Assembly (NCBI GenBank): GCA_024278175.1
Contig: JAJRTS010000070.1
Coordinates: 1-64,000 of the forward strand
Direction: 5' to 3'
Source of the DNA: Gemmatimonadales bacterium
Lineage (GTDB): Bacteria > Gemmatimonadota > Glassbacteria > GWA2-58-10
DNA: 64,000 nucleotides
The notes under the pieces were generated by a model. The model was not told the DNA's origin and searched no databases. It saw nothing but the letters and a program-made list of their open reading frames with translations. How positions within the stretch are numbered: position 1 is the stretch's first letter; each line of letters opens with the position of its first letter. Shown here piece after piece: positions 18,729-28,293 of this stretch. A program made the position numbers and the translations under genes.

Positions 18729-20177
18729 ATGCAGCAGCAGATCGTCGACATTCTGGAAATATTCGAACAGATCAACGCAATTCCGCGCGAATCCAAGAAC
18801 GAGCAGGCCATTTCCGGCTGGCTTACGCAGTGGGCCGAGCAGCGCGGCCTGGCTACCCGCTCCGACAAATGGGGCAACGTGGTGATCGAGGTGCCGGCAT
18901 CAAACGGCTACGAAGATGCGCCGACCCTGGTGATTCAGGGCCACATGGACATGGTCTGCGAGAAGACTGCCGATTCAAACCACGATTTCAGTAAAGACCC
19001 TGTCCGGTCGCTGATCGACGGGGACTGGCTGACGGCCGACAGGACCACCCTGGGAGCGGATAACGGGATCGCAATTGCGATGGGTCTGGCGCTGGCGGAA
19101 AGTGAAAACACGGCCCATCCGGCGCTTGAACTGCTGTTCACGGTGGACGAGGAGCAGGGGATGACCGGCGCGGCCAATATCGAGCCGGGTTTTATCAGCG
19201 GCAAGGTCATGCTTAATCTCGACTCGGAGGACGAGGGCGTGTTCACGATCGGCTGCTCCGGCGGCCGGGAAACGATTATCGAGCTGCCGCTGGCCATGGA
19301 GCCCCTGCCGGCAGCGATGGAAGTCTGCTCGCTTAAGGTCGACGGTCTGATGGGCGGCCACTCCGGGATAGATATCGGCAAGCACAGGGCCTGCGCCAAC
19401 AAGTTGCTCTCCAGAGCGCTCCACCGTCTGCAACAGGCCTGCCCGCTGCGGCTGGTGCGGCTTCAGGGCGGTACGGCGCACAACGCCATCCCGCGCCAGG
19501 CGCTCGGCGAAATAGCCGTTGAACAGGGCCGGTTCGAGTCCCTGCGGCAAATCGTGCAGGATTGCCAGAGCGAGCTGAACTCCGAGTTCGCAGCCCGCGA
19601 AAGTTTTTTGTCGCTTACGTTTGAGCGTATCCACAGCAATGAGAACAAATCCGCCGCCGCCGGGCCGGACTCCCGGCGGGCCGTGCTGCTGCTGAACGCC
19701 GTGCCCCACGGGGTGGTCTCGATGTCAGCCGATGTGGAGGGCAAGGTCGAGACCTCCACCAGTTTTGCGGTGCTGGGCTTTAGCGATGGCAAGCTGGAAG
19801 TGCTCACCAGCCAGCGCAGCTCGGTGATGTCCAGACTGGACGCCCTGTCGGCGGAGATCGCCTCTATCGCCGCTCTGGCCGGGGCGCAATACCGTTTCGG
19901 CAGCGAGTACCCGGCCTGGCCGGCTAACATGCAATCTCCGCTGATCGTCAGGTGTGGCAGGCTCTACAGCAGTATGTTCGGCAAGGAACCGGTGTTCGAG
20001 ATCATCCACGCCGGTCTGGAGTGCGCGGTGCTCGGCAGAACATATCCGGAGATGGACATGATCTCGCTGGGCCCGACTATCGAGAACCCGCATTCGCCGG
20101 ACGAGCGGATGAATATCCCCTCGCTGGAAAAAGTTTGGAAGTTCCTGCTGGAGTTGTTGAAATCCTTTAAGGCATGA
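18729..20177 (+). CDS. pepD: aminoacyl-histidine dipeptidase (PepD, M20)
   Basis: QGHMDMVCEKT, DGDWLTADRTTLGADNGIAIAM, FTVDEEQGMTGA, LNLDSEDEGVFTIGCSGG. Confidence 0.92.
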   Translation: MQQQIVDILEIFEQINAIPRESKNEQAISGWLTQWAEQRGLATRSDKWGNVVIEVPASNGYEDAPTLVIQGHMDMVCEKTADSNHDFSKDPVRSLIDGDWLTADRTTLGADNGIAIAMGLALAESENTAHPALELLFTVDEEQGMTGAANIEPGFISGKVMLNLDSEDEGVFTIGCSGGRETIIELPLAMEPLPAAMEVCSLKVDGLMGGHSGIDIGKHRACANKLLSRALHRLQQACPLRLVRLQGGTAHNAIPRQALGEIAVEQGRFESLRQIVQDCQSELNSEFAARESFLSLTFERIHSNENKSAAAGPDSRRAVLLLNAVPHGVVSMSADVEGKVETSTSFAVLGFSDGKLEVLTSQRSSVMSRLDALSAEIASIAALAGAQYRFGSEYPAWPANMQSPLIVRCGRLYSSMFGKEPVFEIIHAGLECAVLGRTYPEMDMISLGPTIENPHSPDERMNIPSLEKVWKFLLELLKSFKA

Positions 20178-20260
20178 CCGCGGTATGAGCAACGGCGGAG
20201 CGGGAAGGGAAGCGCAACCATTCCCGGCGTTGGCCTGCCGATATCAGGTTGGTTCGTGGC

Positions 20261-20293
20261 AAAAAAGCCACCCTGAACACGGGCGGCTTTTTT
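20261..20293. terminator. bidirectional terminator
   Basis: AAAAAAGCCaCCC...GGGcGGCTTTTTT between convergent genes. Confidence 0.85.
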
Positions 20294-20332
20294 GATATTG
20301 TTTTGTATCGTGATTGTCCGGACTAAAGCAAA

Positions 20333-21280
20333 TCAGCCGTACCAGGGCCTCTCCCGCTGGATTTCCTTGGAGAGCATGTTCTTGGTCAGAATCACGTCCT
20401 CGCGCACCTGGAAGTCGAACATGCCGGCGCACAGAAAATCGGCCCCGTTCTCGAACGCGTAGCGGAAACCGTCGCGGGGGTGAATCGCGCCGGCGGCCAG
20501 CACCTTGTAGGCGATCCACGGCTTCTCAACCGTCTTCATGAACTCGGCGGTCTCCTTCGGTGTGGTGGAGAAGATGTTGTCGTGTTCCTCCTCCGGGATC
20601 GCCGACCAGTAGCCGTGATGGTGCAGGGTCTTCATAAAAAAATCGGTGTCGATTCCGGCCTTGACAATCTCCATCGGAACTTCCAGCGCGTGCCCGGCGC
20701 AACCGGCAATCAGGCCGTTCTTTTTGATAAATCCGGTGACCTCGCCCAGCACGTCCACCTTGCCCTCGGCCACCAGCTTGTCGGCAATCCCGCCCATGAT
20801 GAACGCACCCACGGCGCCGTTGTCGATAGCGAGCTGGATGTTGCTGGTCAGATCTCCCGGCTTGGGATAAGTCTGAGCCAGCCACTGGATTTTGCCGCCG
20901 CGCTCTTTCCTGTACTTGCCCAGCAGGCGGACAATCTGATCATCGCAGCGGAAGATGACCGTGTTGATCCCGTTCTCCTCGCACAACTGCACCGTGTCGA
21001 GCACTTTCTCATCGGTGTGGTAGGCCTTGATCAGGCTGGAGGCGTAGATCAGGTCGCGCGCGTGGGCGAACCCGCTGACCAGGTTGCCGCCGCACATCAG
21101 GCGGCTCAGCGTCACATTCCCGATTTTACCGGTCTGCAGCCCCTTGACCGCCGGTTCCCTGGGCGTGTCGTGCTGCTTTTCGGCCAGGTTTCTTTCCTCG
21201 CAACTGAGCATCACGCCGGCCCCGGTGGCTCCCAGCGCGGCCCGGGTCAGGAAGTTTCTGCGGCTTAGACTGTCTGCCAT
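20333..21280 (-). CDS. Tat-exported TIM-barrel-like protein, paralog A
   Basis: SRRNFLTRAALGATGAGVMLSC; LMCGGNLVSGFAHARDLIYAS; clearly paralogous to 36265-37191. Confidence 0.7.
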   Translation of the reverse strand: MADSLSRRNFLTRAALGATGAGVMLSCEERNLAEKQHDTPREPAVKGLQTGKIGNVTLSRLMCGGNLVSGFAHARDLIYASSLIKAYHTDEKVLDTVQLCEENGINTVIFRCDDQIVRLLGKYRKERGGKIQWLAQTYPKPGDLTSNIQLAIDNGAVGAFIMGGIADKLVAEGKVDVLGEVTGFIKKNGLIAGCAGHALEVPMEIVKAGIDTDFFMKTLHHHGYWSAIPEEEHDNIFSTTPKETAEFMKTVEKPWIAYKVLAAGAIHPRDGFRYAFENGADFLCAGMFDFQVREDVILTKNMLSKEIQRERPWYG

Positions 21281-21393
21281 CTCTCGCCTCCGGTTTTTTT
21301 GCGGATAAAACCATTAACTTCTGGGCAACTCAGGATAATTACCGTCTGATTATATTATAGCAGAAAATATATACTTGCGAAAGCGCTGCAGTA

Positions 21394-22971
21394 TTATTTC
21401 CCTCCGGCCGGTAATTTTACTGTCTCTCCGCTGTCGGGAACCCGTACGATGCGGAAACCCACTTCCATGCAGTCGGAATACCACCACTTGCTCTTGGGCT
21501 TGTGTGGGTCGGTCAGCAGCCAGGCGTCGTGGTGGGTGCTGCCCCGGCTGGCCGAACGGAAATCGGCCGGGTCGCTCAGATAGGAGCCGCCGCGCACCAC
21601 GTACTCAACTCCGCCCGGTGGTCCGACGGGATCAACCACGGCCCCGGTTTCCGGCCCGCCAAGGCCGTCATCTAGCCGGTAATAGGCGTCCGGTGCGTAA
21701 TAATCGAGGCAGAACTCCTTGACGTTGCCCAGCATGTTGTACAGGCCCCACGGGTTCGGCTCGTTGGTGTAGGGGTTTTGCACCTGGCCGGCGCTGTTGC
21801 GCGCGAAAAAGACGAAGCGCGCGGCCTCGCCGTCCTGTGCGCCGAACAGACGGTTGAGCAGGGGACGGGCGCTGAGTTTGCGCGGGTCGCCCTCGAAAAA
21901 GTAGGGGGTGGTGGTTCCCGCCCTGGCGCAGTATTCCCATTCGGCCTCGGTGGGCAGACGGTATTTTTTACCAGTTTTCTTCGACAACCACTTGCAATAT
22001 TCCACTGCCGCGTGATAGGTCATCGAATAAGCCGCTTCCCAGCCGCCGATATCCGAGGAACCGTACTTGGGGGTGGGACCGGTGCGGGTGTCCACGTCGC
22101 CGGTGTCGGGCTGGTAGCCGGTCAACGTGTCCCTGCGCGCCGGTTGCGAGGTCTCGTCGAAATAGGCACGGAACTCGTTCCAGGTCACCTCGGTCTCGCC
22201 GATCCAGAACGGGCTGAGCGCCACTTCGTGTTGCGGCCCCTCATCCTGTTTGCGTAGCGGCTCATCCTCCGGGCTGCCCATCAGGAAAATTCCGCCGGGG
22301 ATCGCCGTCATCTCGAACGTAACATCGGTGCCGGGGATCGTTTCCGTGTAACCTTTGAACTCCTCGCCGGTCCCGGGCCGGTTGGCCGGCCTGGTTCGCC
22401 GTGGCGCTGCGGCCGCATCCGCGATCAGGGTTTCCCCCCGGTAGTGCCCAACCGCCTTATGGCAGTTGATGCAGCGTAGTTTGTCGGGTTTGTCGCCCTG
22501 GCCCTCGTAATGTTTGTGGGCCTCCACGCCCTTGGCCGTCAGTCCGGCGCTGTAGAGTTCGGCATGGCAGCGGCGGCAGGAGCTGTCATAGGTGTAATGC
22601 CGGGCGTTGTAGAGTGCCGAGCGCTCAAACCAGTCGATCTTGTCCGTGTCCTTGAACAGCGTACTGAACACGTCGCGGATTCCCATCCGGGCTTTTTCGC
22701 TCAGCTGGTACAGGCCTGCGGGCGGAAGGTGGCACTCGGAGCAATGGACCACCACGCCGCTCTCGTTTTTGTAATGTGTCGAGAGGGTCCAACTGGAATC
22801 GGCCGCCGGGTGGACATGGCAGGAGACGCAGAAATCGCTTGATGAAGTGTAACGCAGCCCGGCAAGAGCCAGCAGCACGGCCGCCACGCCGACAGCCATG
22901 CCCGCAAGCAACTGGCGACGGCCGCCGAGGAAACCGGCCAGCGCCGAGATCAGGCGTGAAAGCGACGGCAT
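21394..22971 (-). CDS. NapC/NrfH-like tetraheme cytochrome c fused to FGE-sulfatase-like (SUMF1) domain
   Basis: CVSCH, CSECH, CRRCH, CINCH; then IPGGIFLMGSPEDEPLRKQDEGPQHEVALSPFWIGETEVTWNEF...LPTEAEWEYCARAG...VVRGGSYL...VGFRIVR. Confidence 0.88.
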   Translation of the reverse strand: MPSLSRLISALAGFLGGRRQLLAGMAVGVAAVLLALAGLRYTSSSDFCVSCHVHPAADSSWTLSTHYKNESGVVVHCSECHLPPAGLYQLSEKARMGIRDVFSTLFKDTDKIDWFERSALYNARHYTYDSSCRRCHAELYSAGLTAKGVEAHKHYEGQGDKPDKLRCINCHKAVGHYRGETLIADAAAAPRRTRPANRPGTGEEFKGYTETIPGTDVTFEMTAIPGGIFLMGSPEDEPLRKQDEGPQHEVALSPFWIGETEVTWNEFRAYFDETSQPARRDTLTGYQPDTGDVDTRTGPTPKYGSSDIGGWEAAYSMTYHAAVEYCKWLSKKTGKKYRLPTEAEWEYCARAGTTTPYFFEGDPRKLSARPLLNRLFGAQDGEAARFVFFARNSAGQVQNPYTNEPNPWGLYNMLGNVKEFCLDYYAPDAYYRLDDGLGGPETGAVVDPVGPPGGVEYVVRGGSYLSDPADFRSASRGSTHHDAWLLTDPHKPKSKWWYSDCMEVGFRIVRVPDSGETVKLPAGGK

Positions 22972-23371
22972 CAGCTACTCCTCTTTTCTTTATTGCGGAA
23001 AGAAATTACCGCCGACCCGCCCGGGTTCAATCGGTTGTGGATTATAATTGACGGATCAGGGCGGGACAGATGGTAGAAGCGCAAAACTTGCCAATGATAA
23101 AACGAAACCCGGGATATTTCAAGAATGAGCTTGCGTTTTTCTTGTATGGGATGGAAGTTCCAGACACGCAGTATTGGCGGCCGGGAGATAAAAGGACGGC
23201 TTGAGCGGAAACGCTGCGTGTCGGTACCGCTGTCGCTCCCCGGACGTGCTGCTGCTCGTCTCCCCTTTGCTTGTCTTCACAAACAGATTGAACTATTTTG
23301 CATTGATCCTGTTCTTAGGATACCGCACTTACCTCTGTTACCCGCATTACACAAAACTGGAGTCAAAGCAG

Positions 23372-25801
23372 GTGCTCAAACAGCTATCGGTTTTTACGCA
23401 TGTGGCCTGGATTATGCTTGCCGTGACCTCTCTGGCCGGTTGTTCCGATTATTCTGCTAATTTTGCTAATGCTGTCGAAAAACATGGGACCGCTGCCGAA
23501 AAGACTTCCGCGGCAACCTGGCGCACCGTGGGCCCCGGAGGCGCGGGAGCGATGTTCGAGGCCACTGTCAGTCCTCACGATCCGGACGTCTTTTTCATGC
23601 GCTGCGACATGACCGGCGCCTACGTCACCGAGGACGGTGGCGCAAGCTGGCGCACGTTTAACCTTCGCACGGTGGTAAGGGCGCTCGAATTCGACCCGCT
23701 GGACCCCAACACGATTTACGCCTCTAACTCCGGCCTCTATGTCTCCCACGATCTGGGCCATCGCTGGCGGCTGCTCTACCCCGATCCGGCGAACATAACG
23801 GCCGAGAAGATGGTCGGCGACGAAGCGGGGCACAGTCTCGTGACAGTGGACGGGATGCCCGGCGGGGCGATCGAGCGCATCTGCGTGGACCCTGTCGACA
23901 ACGGAAGGATTTATATCGCGGTGGTGCCGCCGGGCGCCGACAGTGTCCGGCTGATGGCCAGTACGGACAAGGGCGCATCATGGCGGACGCTGGCAAATGT
24001 GATGGGCCGCAAGGCGCTGGAGATATTCTCCCCGCGCGTGACCGGCGCACCGGGCCGGGTGGCGCTGGTGACCGACCGCGCGTTCGCGGCGGTGGACCTG
24101 GCCGATGGAGCTGTCGAATACAGTGAATTGCCCATCAAGACTATCCGGGAAGCCACCGGCGGCGCAGGTGGTGGAGGGGGCGGCGTTATCTACCTGCTTG
24201 CGGGATACGGCCAGCGCAGGAGCCTGGATGACTGGGGCGTGTTCCGCAGTGACGACGGCGGAGAGAGTTGGCAGCGGCGCAGCTCCGGGCTGGAAGGTGA
24301 ATGGTCCGGCGGTGATACGGCCCCCGCGAGTTTGATCAGCCTGGACGCGTCCGCCGCGCATCCCGAGACGCTTTATCTGTCCATCGGCGAATTTCCCGCG
24401 GACGTGGACGGTAAGCTGGAATACCACGCCGGGATCATGAAGTCGTCCAACGGCGGCAGGGACTGGCAGTGGGTGTACCGTGCCAACAGCGAGGTCGTTT
24501 TGAGCGCCAATTCCAGCGAATACTGGCGCGACTGGAGCTATGGCACCGGTGACTGGTCGCCCTGGTCCGTGGGCGTCAGTCCCTCGGATCCGGACGTATG
24601 CTACGGGGCCGGCACCCGCAACCTTCGCACTGTCGACGGCGGGGCGCAGTGGCGGCAGATTGTAAGCGACAACCTTCCCGATGGTTCCTCCGCCACGCGG
24701 GGCACCGAGGGCACCACCACCTACGGGGTGCATTTCGACCCGTTCGACGACGAGCATCTTCTGATCAGCTACACCGATCTGGGTGCCTACCATTCGTTCA
24801 ACCGCGGTAAGAGCTGGTACCACACGATCAAGGGAATCCCCGTGGAATGGCGTAATACCTGCTACTGGGTCGAGTTCGACCCCGAAGTGGAGGGGCTGCT
24901 CTGGGGCGCGTGGACCAACGTCCACGATCTCCCGCGCTCCAAAATGTACCGCTCCGGCAACCTGGTCAACGGCAGGAAAAAAGGCGGCGTGGCGGTTTCC
25001 CATGACAGTGGCCGCTCGTGGGAGAAGTCCAACTCCGGGATCCCTCCCGCAACCGTGTGCACCCATATCGTCCTGGACAAAAACAGCCCCGCGGATTCAC
25101 GCACCCTCTACGTGTGCGGGTATGGCTCCGGCGTGTTCAAGTCTGTCGATGGCGGCCGGAGCTGGAACAGCGCTGACAACGGCCTGGGGGCGAACCGCAA
25201 TGCGTGGCGGATTACCCTGCTGCCCTCGGGAACCCTCTACCTGATCGTGGCGCGCGGCTATGAGGACGGCCGGGTTGTGGACGGCGCTCTCTACCGCAGC
25301 GACGACGGGGCGGAGAGCTGGAGACTCGTGGCGCTCCCGGATGGAGTCAACGCGCCCAACGACCTGGTTTTCGATCCCTCCGACCCGCGCAGGATGTATC
25401 TCAGTTGCTGGCCATCCGAGCGGGAGCAAAGCGAGCGCCACGGCGGGCTGCTTCGTACCGAAGACGGCGGTGAGAGCTGGGAGCGCGTGTTCGACGGCGA
25501 TGCGTATGTTTATGCCGCCGCGACAGACCCGGACAACCCGTCCACGGTCTTTATCGCCACGTTCGAGAGCGCGGCGTTCCGCAGCGATGATCGCGGCGAA
25601 AGCTGGCGCAGGCTGGAAGGCTATAATTTCAAGTGGGGGCACCGTCCTGTTCCTGACCCCCATAACCCCGGTATGCTTTATATCACCACTTTCGGCGGCA
25701 GCGTGTTCCACGGGCCGGACCAGGGCGTGCCCGGCGCTTTCGAGGGAATCGAAAACTGGGAAGAGTCCTGGCGCTGGCATGGGTTAACGGCCGCCGATTG
25801 A
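23372..25801 (+). CDS. BNR-repeat (sialidase/VPS10-like beta-propeller) lipoprotein
   Basis: SLAGCS lipobox; many S.DGG.SW / S.D.G.SW repeats; likely GTG start 23372 rather than 23201. Confidence 0.8.
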   Translation: MLKQLSVFTHVAWIMLAVTSLAGCSDYSANFANAVEKHGTAAEKTSAATWRTVGPGGAGAMFEATVSPHDPDVFFMRCDMTGAYVTEDGGASWRTFNLRTVVRALEFDPLDPNTIYASNSGLYVSHDLGHRWRLLYPDPANITAEKMVGDEAGHSLVTVDGMPGGAIERICVDPVDNGRIYIAVVPPGADSVRLMASTDKGASWRTLANVMGRKALEIFSPRVTGAPGRVALVTDRAFAAVDLADGAVEYSELPIKTIREATGGAGGGGGGVIYLLAGYGQRRSLDDWGVFRSDDGGESWQRRSSGLEGEWSGGDTAPASLISLDASAAHPETLYLSIGEFPADVDGKLEYHAGIMKSSNGGRDWQWVYRANSEVVLSANSSEYWRDWSYGTGDWSPWSVGVSPSDPDVCYGAGTRNLRTVDGGAQWRQIVSDNLPDGSSATRGTEGTTTYGVHFDPFDDEHLLISYTDLGAYHSFNRGKSWYHTIKGIPVEWRNTCYWVEFDPEVEGLLWGAWTNVHDLPRSKMYRSGNLVNGRKKGGVAVSHDSGRSWEKSNSGIPPATVCTHIVLDKNSPADSRTLYVCGYGSGVFKSVDGGRSWNSADNGLGANRNAWRITLLPSGTLYLIVARGYEDGRVVDGALYRSDDGAESWRLVALPDGVNAPNDLVFDPSDPRRMYLSCWPSEREQSERHGGLLRTEDGGESWERVFDGDAYVYAAATDPDNPSTVFIATFESAAFRSDDRGESWRRLEGYNFKWGHRPVPDPHNPGMLYITTFGGSVFHGPDQGVPGAFEGIENWEESWRWHGLTAAD

Positions 25802-25831
25802 CGGGTTTGTGTAAAGCGGCAAAATATAATT

Positions 25832-26074
25832 GAGACCTTTGAAAAATTGGACGACTGAATTGTTTTGAGGGAGTTTTTTCATCTCACTCATCTTTGTGAA
25901 TCAAAAGAGAATGCAGGGGTTGCTAATTATAACTACATGATCTGACCGAAAGATATGCCCCTTGATAAAAAGTTTTGGAAAAAGAGTGGGGGAGTGTGAG
26001 GGGAAGAGAAAAGAACCTTTTTAAAAAGGTTTTGTCTCTTCCCCTCACCATGCTTTGATTAAACCAAAGGTCTC
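25832..26074. mobile_element. MITE-like element, copy 1
   Basis: GAGACCTTTG...CAAAGGTCTC ends flanked by exact ATAATT direct repeats (25826-25831, 26075-26080); internal palindrome GAGGGGAAGAGAAAAGAACCTTTTTAAAAAGGTTTTGTCTCTTCCCCTC. Confidence 0.75.
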
Positions 26075-26133
26075 ATAATTATAAAGCCGGACGATCAGCC
26101 TGATTCCGGCCGCTCATTAAGGAGGTTCAAGCA

Positions 26134-28155
26134 ATGTTGAAGAAATCGCTCGAAACAGTCCTGCTTCAATGCGCAGTCCTCGGGCTGTTTGCTGCCAGCT
26201 CTGTTAGCGCAAAAATCGATCCAGCCTCGGCCAGCCTGGATACCATGCAGATCGGAAGTTATCTCCAGGCCCTGGCCGACAGTCTGGGAAAACAGGCCTG
26301 GCGGCGGGTGGATAGCAAGGACAAGCTGGAGGCCGAGCGGGAAAAGATGCACAAGGAGTTCATGTTCATGCTCGGGCTGGACCCGTTGCCCGAGCGCACG
26401 GACCTGCATGTTAAGACAGTGCGCACTATCGAGCGGGACGACTACACGGTCGAGGTGCTCCAATATCAGAGCCTGCCCGGATTCTACGTGGCGGCTAACC
26501 TCTACAAGCCAAAGCAGGGCAAGGGGCCCTTTCCGGCGGTGCTCTGGGGGCCGGGCCACGGCAACGGGGAATTCGGCACCAAGCAAAAGCGCCAGAGCCA
26601 TGCGGCGATGTGGGCCAGGGCCGGTTATATCTGCATCGTGGTCGACCCGGTTCAGGCCTCGGAAGTTTACGGCATCCATCACGGCCTGGCGGGTTACGAC
26701 CTGGACGAGTGGTACTCGCGCGGCTACACGCCGATGGCTATCGAAGTCTGGAACGCGATGCGTACCGTGGATTACCTGCTGACCAGGCCGGACGTGGACG
26801 GCGCCAGGCTGACGCTCACCGGCGTGTCCGGCGGGGGCGCCCTGAGCTGGATGGCCGGTGTGGCGGACACCCGCTTTGCCGTGGTCCAGCCGGCGGCGGG
26901 TACCTCGGAAATCCCGGCGCATATCCGTTACAACCTGCAAAACATGCACTGCGACTGCGCCTATTTCGGTAACACCTACCAGCACGACTGGACCAGCATG
27001 GCCGCGCTGGTTGCTCCGCGCCCGCTGCAGTTGCATTGCTCCACGGGCGACGCTTACTATCCGCCCGAGGGCTACCTTCCTGTGCTGGCAAGGGCCAAAG
27101 AGGCTTTTTCCTGGTACGGCAAGGAGGATGCGGCCGCGCTTAGCGAAGTTCCCGGCCCCCATACGTATAATGTGGTCCAGCGCCAGCGGAGCGTGGAGTT
27201 CAGCACCCGCTGGCTGCTGGGCAGGGAAGTCGAGATCAAGGACCGGGAAATCACACCTGTTCAGGCCTCGCAACTGGGAGCGCTGGGCGGAATCAACGCG
27301 GAGCACCCGGACAATATCAACGCCAGGGTTTACGAGTACCTGCTGCCCGCCCACCAGGTAACGATGCCCTCGGAGAGGGCCGCCTGGGAGACTCGCCGCG
27401 CACAGGTGATGGACAAGCTGCGGAGCGTGGTGCTGCGTAATATGCCCACCGGCCTGACACCCCACGCCAGCGGCCGGACAGAGGGTGAAGACGGGTATCT
27501 GCTGGAAACCGAGCCGGGAATCAGGGTGGGGATGTATGCCAGTATTCCCGCAGAGGGTGGCCCGATGAAAGCGGCGGTGCTCTATGTCGCCTCCCCGGGG
27601 GACAGCTACGGCAGTACTCTCTGGAGTTTCATGAAACCGTGGCCGCTTGCGGAAAAACAGAGTTCCAAGTACATGGTCTACCCGCGCGGAGTGGGCCGCG
27701 CAAGCTGGGACCACGACAGGCTGAGCCGGTACAAACGCGACGCCTGGATGCTGGGGCGCACGCTGGATGACATGCGGCTGGCCGATATCCTCTGCGCAAT
27801 CGAGGCCGTGGCCACCGATCCGGCCAACGGGAATATCGAGGAGCTCTCGCTGGTGGGTAAGGGCGAGGCGGGGATTCTGGCCGCGTACGCCGCCCTGCTC
27901 GACGAGCGCGTTACGCGGGTAGTGCTGCACATGCCCACCGAGACCCATCTGGATGGCCCGGACCTGCTCAACGTGCTGCGCTTCACGGATATTAAAGAAA
28001 CCTTGGCGATGCTGGCCCCGCGTTGCGAGCTGGATATCATTACCCACGATATTGATGATTTCTCTTTGACCGGAGATATTTACGGACTGATGGGTGCGTC
28101 GGAAAAATTCCGCGATTGCGTTTCGGTCACCCAGGCGCTGAACCTGAAGCACTGA
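26134..28155 (+). CDS. secreted alpha/beta hydrolase (acetyl-xylan-esterase/prolyl-oligopeptidase-like), two hydrolase-like halves
   Basis: LTGVSGGGALSWMAG nucleophile elbow; signal peptide; second half contains SLVGKGEAGILAAYAAL. Confidence 0.8.
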   Translation: MLKKSLETVLLQCAVLGLFAASSVSAKIDPASASLDTMQIGSYLQALADSLGKQAWRRVDSKDKLEAEREKMHKEFMFMLGLDPLPERTDLHVKTVRTIERDDYTVEVLQYQSLPGFYVAANLYKPKQGKGPFPAVLWGPGHGNGEFGTKQKRQSHAAMWARAGYICIVVDPVQASEVYGIHHGLAGYDLDEWYSRGYTPMAIEVWNAMRTVDYLLTRPDVDGARLTLTGVSGGGALSWMAGVADTRFAVVQPAAGTSEIPAHIRYNLQNMHCDCAYFGNTYQHDWTSMAALVAPRPLQLHCSTGDAYYPPEGYLPVLARAKEAFSWYGKEDAAALSEVPGPHTYNVVQRQRSVEFSTRWLLGREVEIKDREITPVQASQLGALGGINAEHPDNINARVYEYLLPAHQVTMPSERAAWETRRAQVMDKLRSVVLRNMPTGLTPHASGRTEGEDGYLLETEPGIRVGMYASIPAEGGPMKAAVLYVASPGDSYGSTLWSFMKPWPLAEKQSSKYMVYPRGVGRASWDHDRLSRYKRDAWMLGRTLDDMRLADILCAIEAVATDPANGNIEELSLVGKGEAGILAAYAALLDERVTRVVLHMPTETHLDGPDLLNVLRFTDIKETLAMLAPRCELDIITHDIDDFSLTGDIYGLMGASEKFRDCVSVTQALNLKH

Positions 28156-28220
28156 CGGGGGGGCATGAATCAAACCTGGGGCGCCAGTCAGGTCCGGAAA
28201 GTTTTTTTGCCGCCACATCC

Positions 28221-28269
28221 TTGCCGCGCGTAGAAACGTGTTGAATAAACACGTTTCTACGCGCGGCAA
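28221..28269. other. perfect 22-bp inverted repeat
   Basis: TTGCCGCGCGTAGAAACGTGTT-GAATA-AACACGTTTCTACGCGCGGCAA, 24 bp before the GH16 start. Confidence 0.85.
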
Positions 28270-28293
28270 ATCAACCGTACGGGAGGTGTCCGG

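Noticed and set aside
26095-28269. 724-aa minus-strand ORF
   Set aside because: Antisense to a clear alpha/beta hydrolase; shadow ORF.
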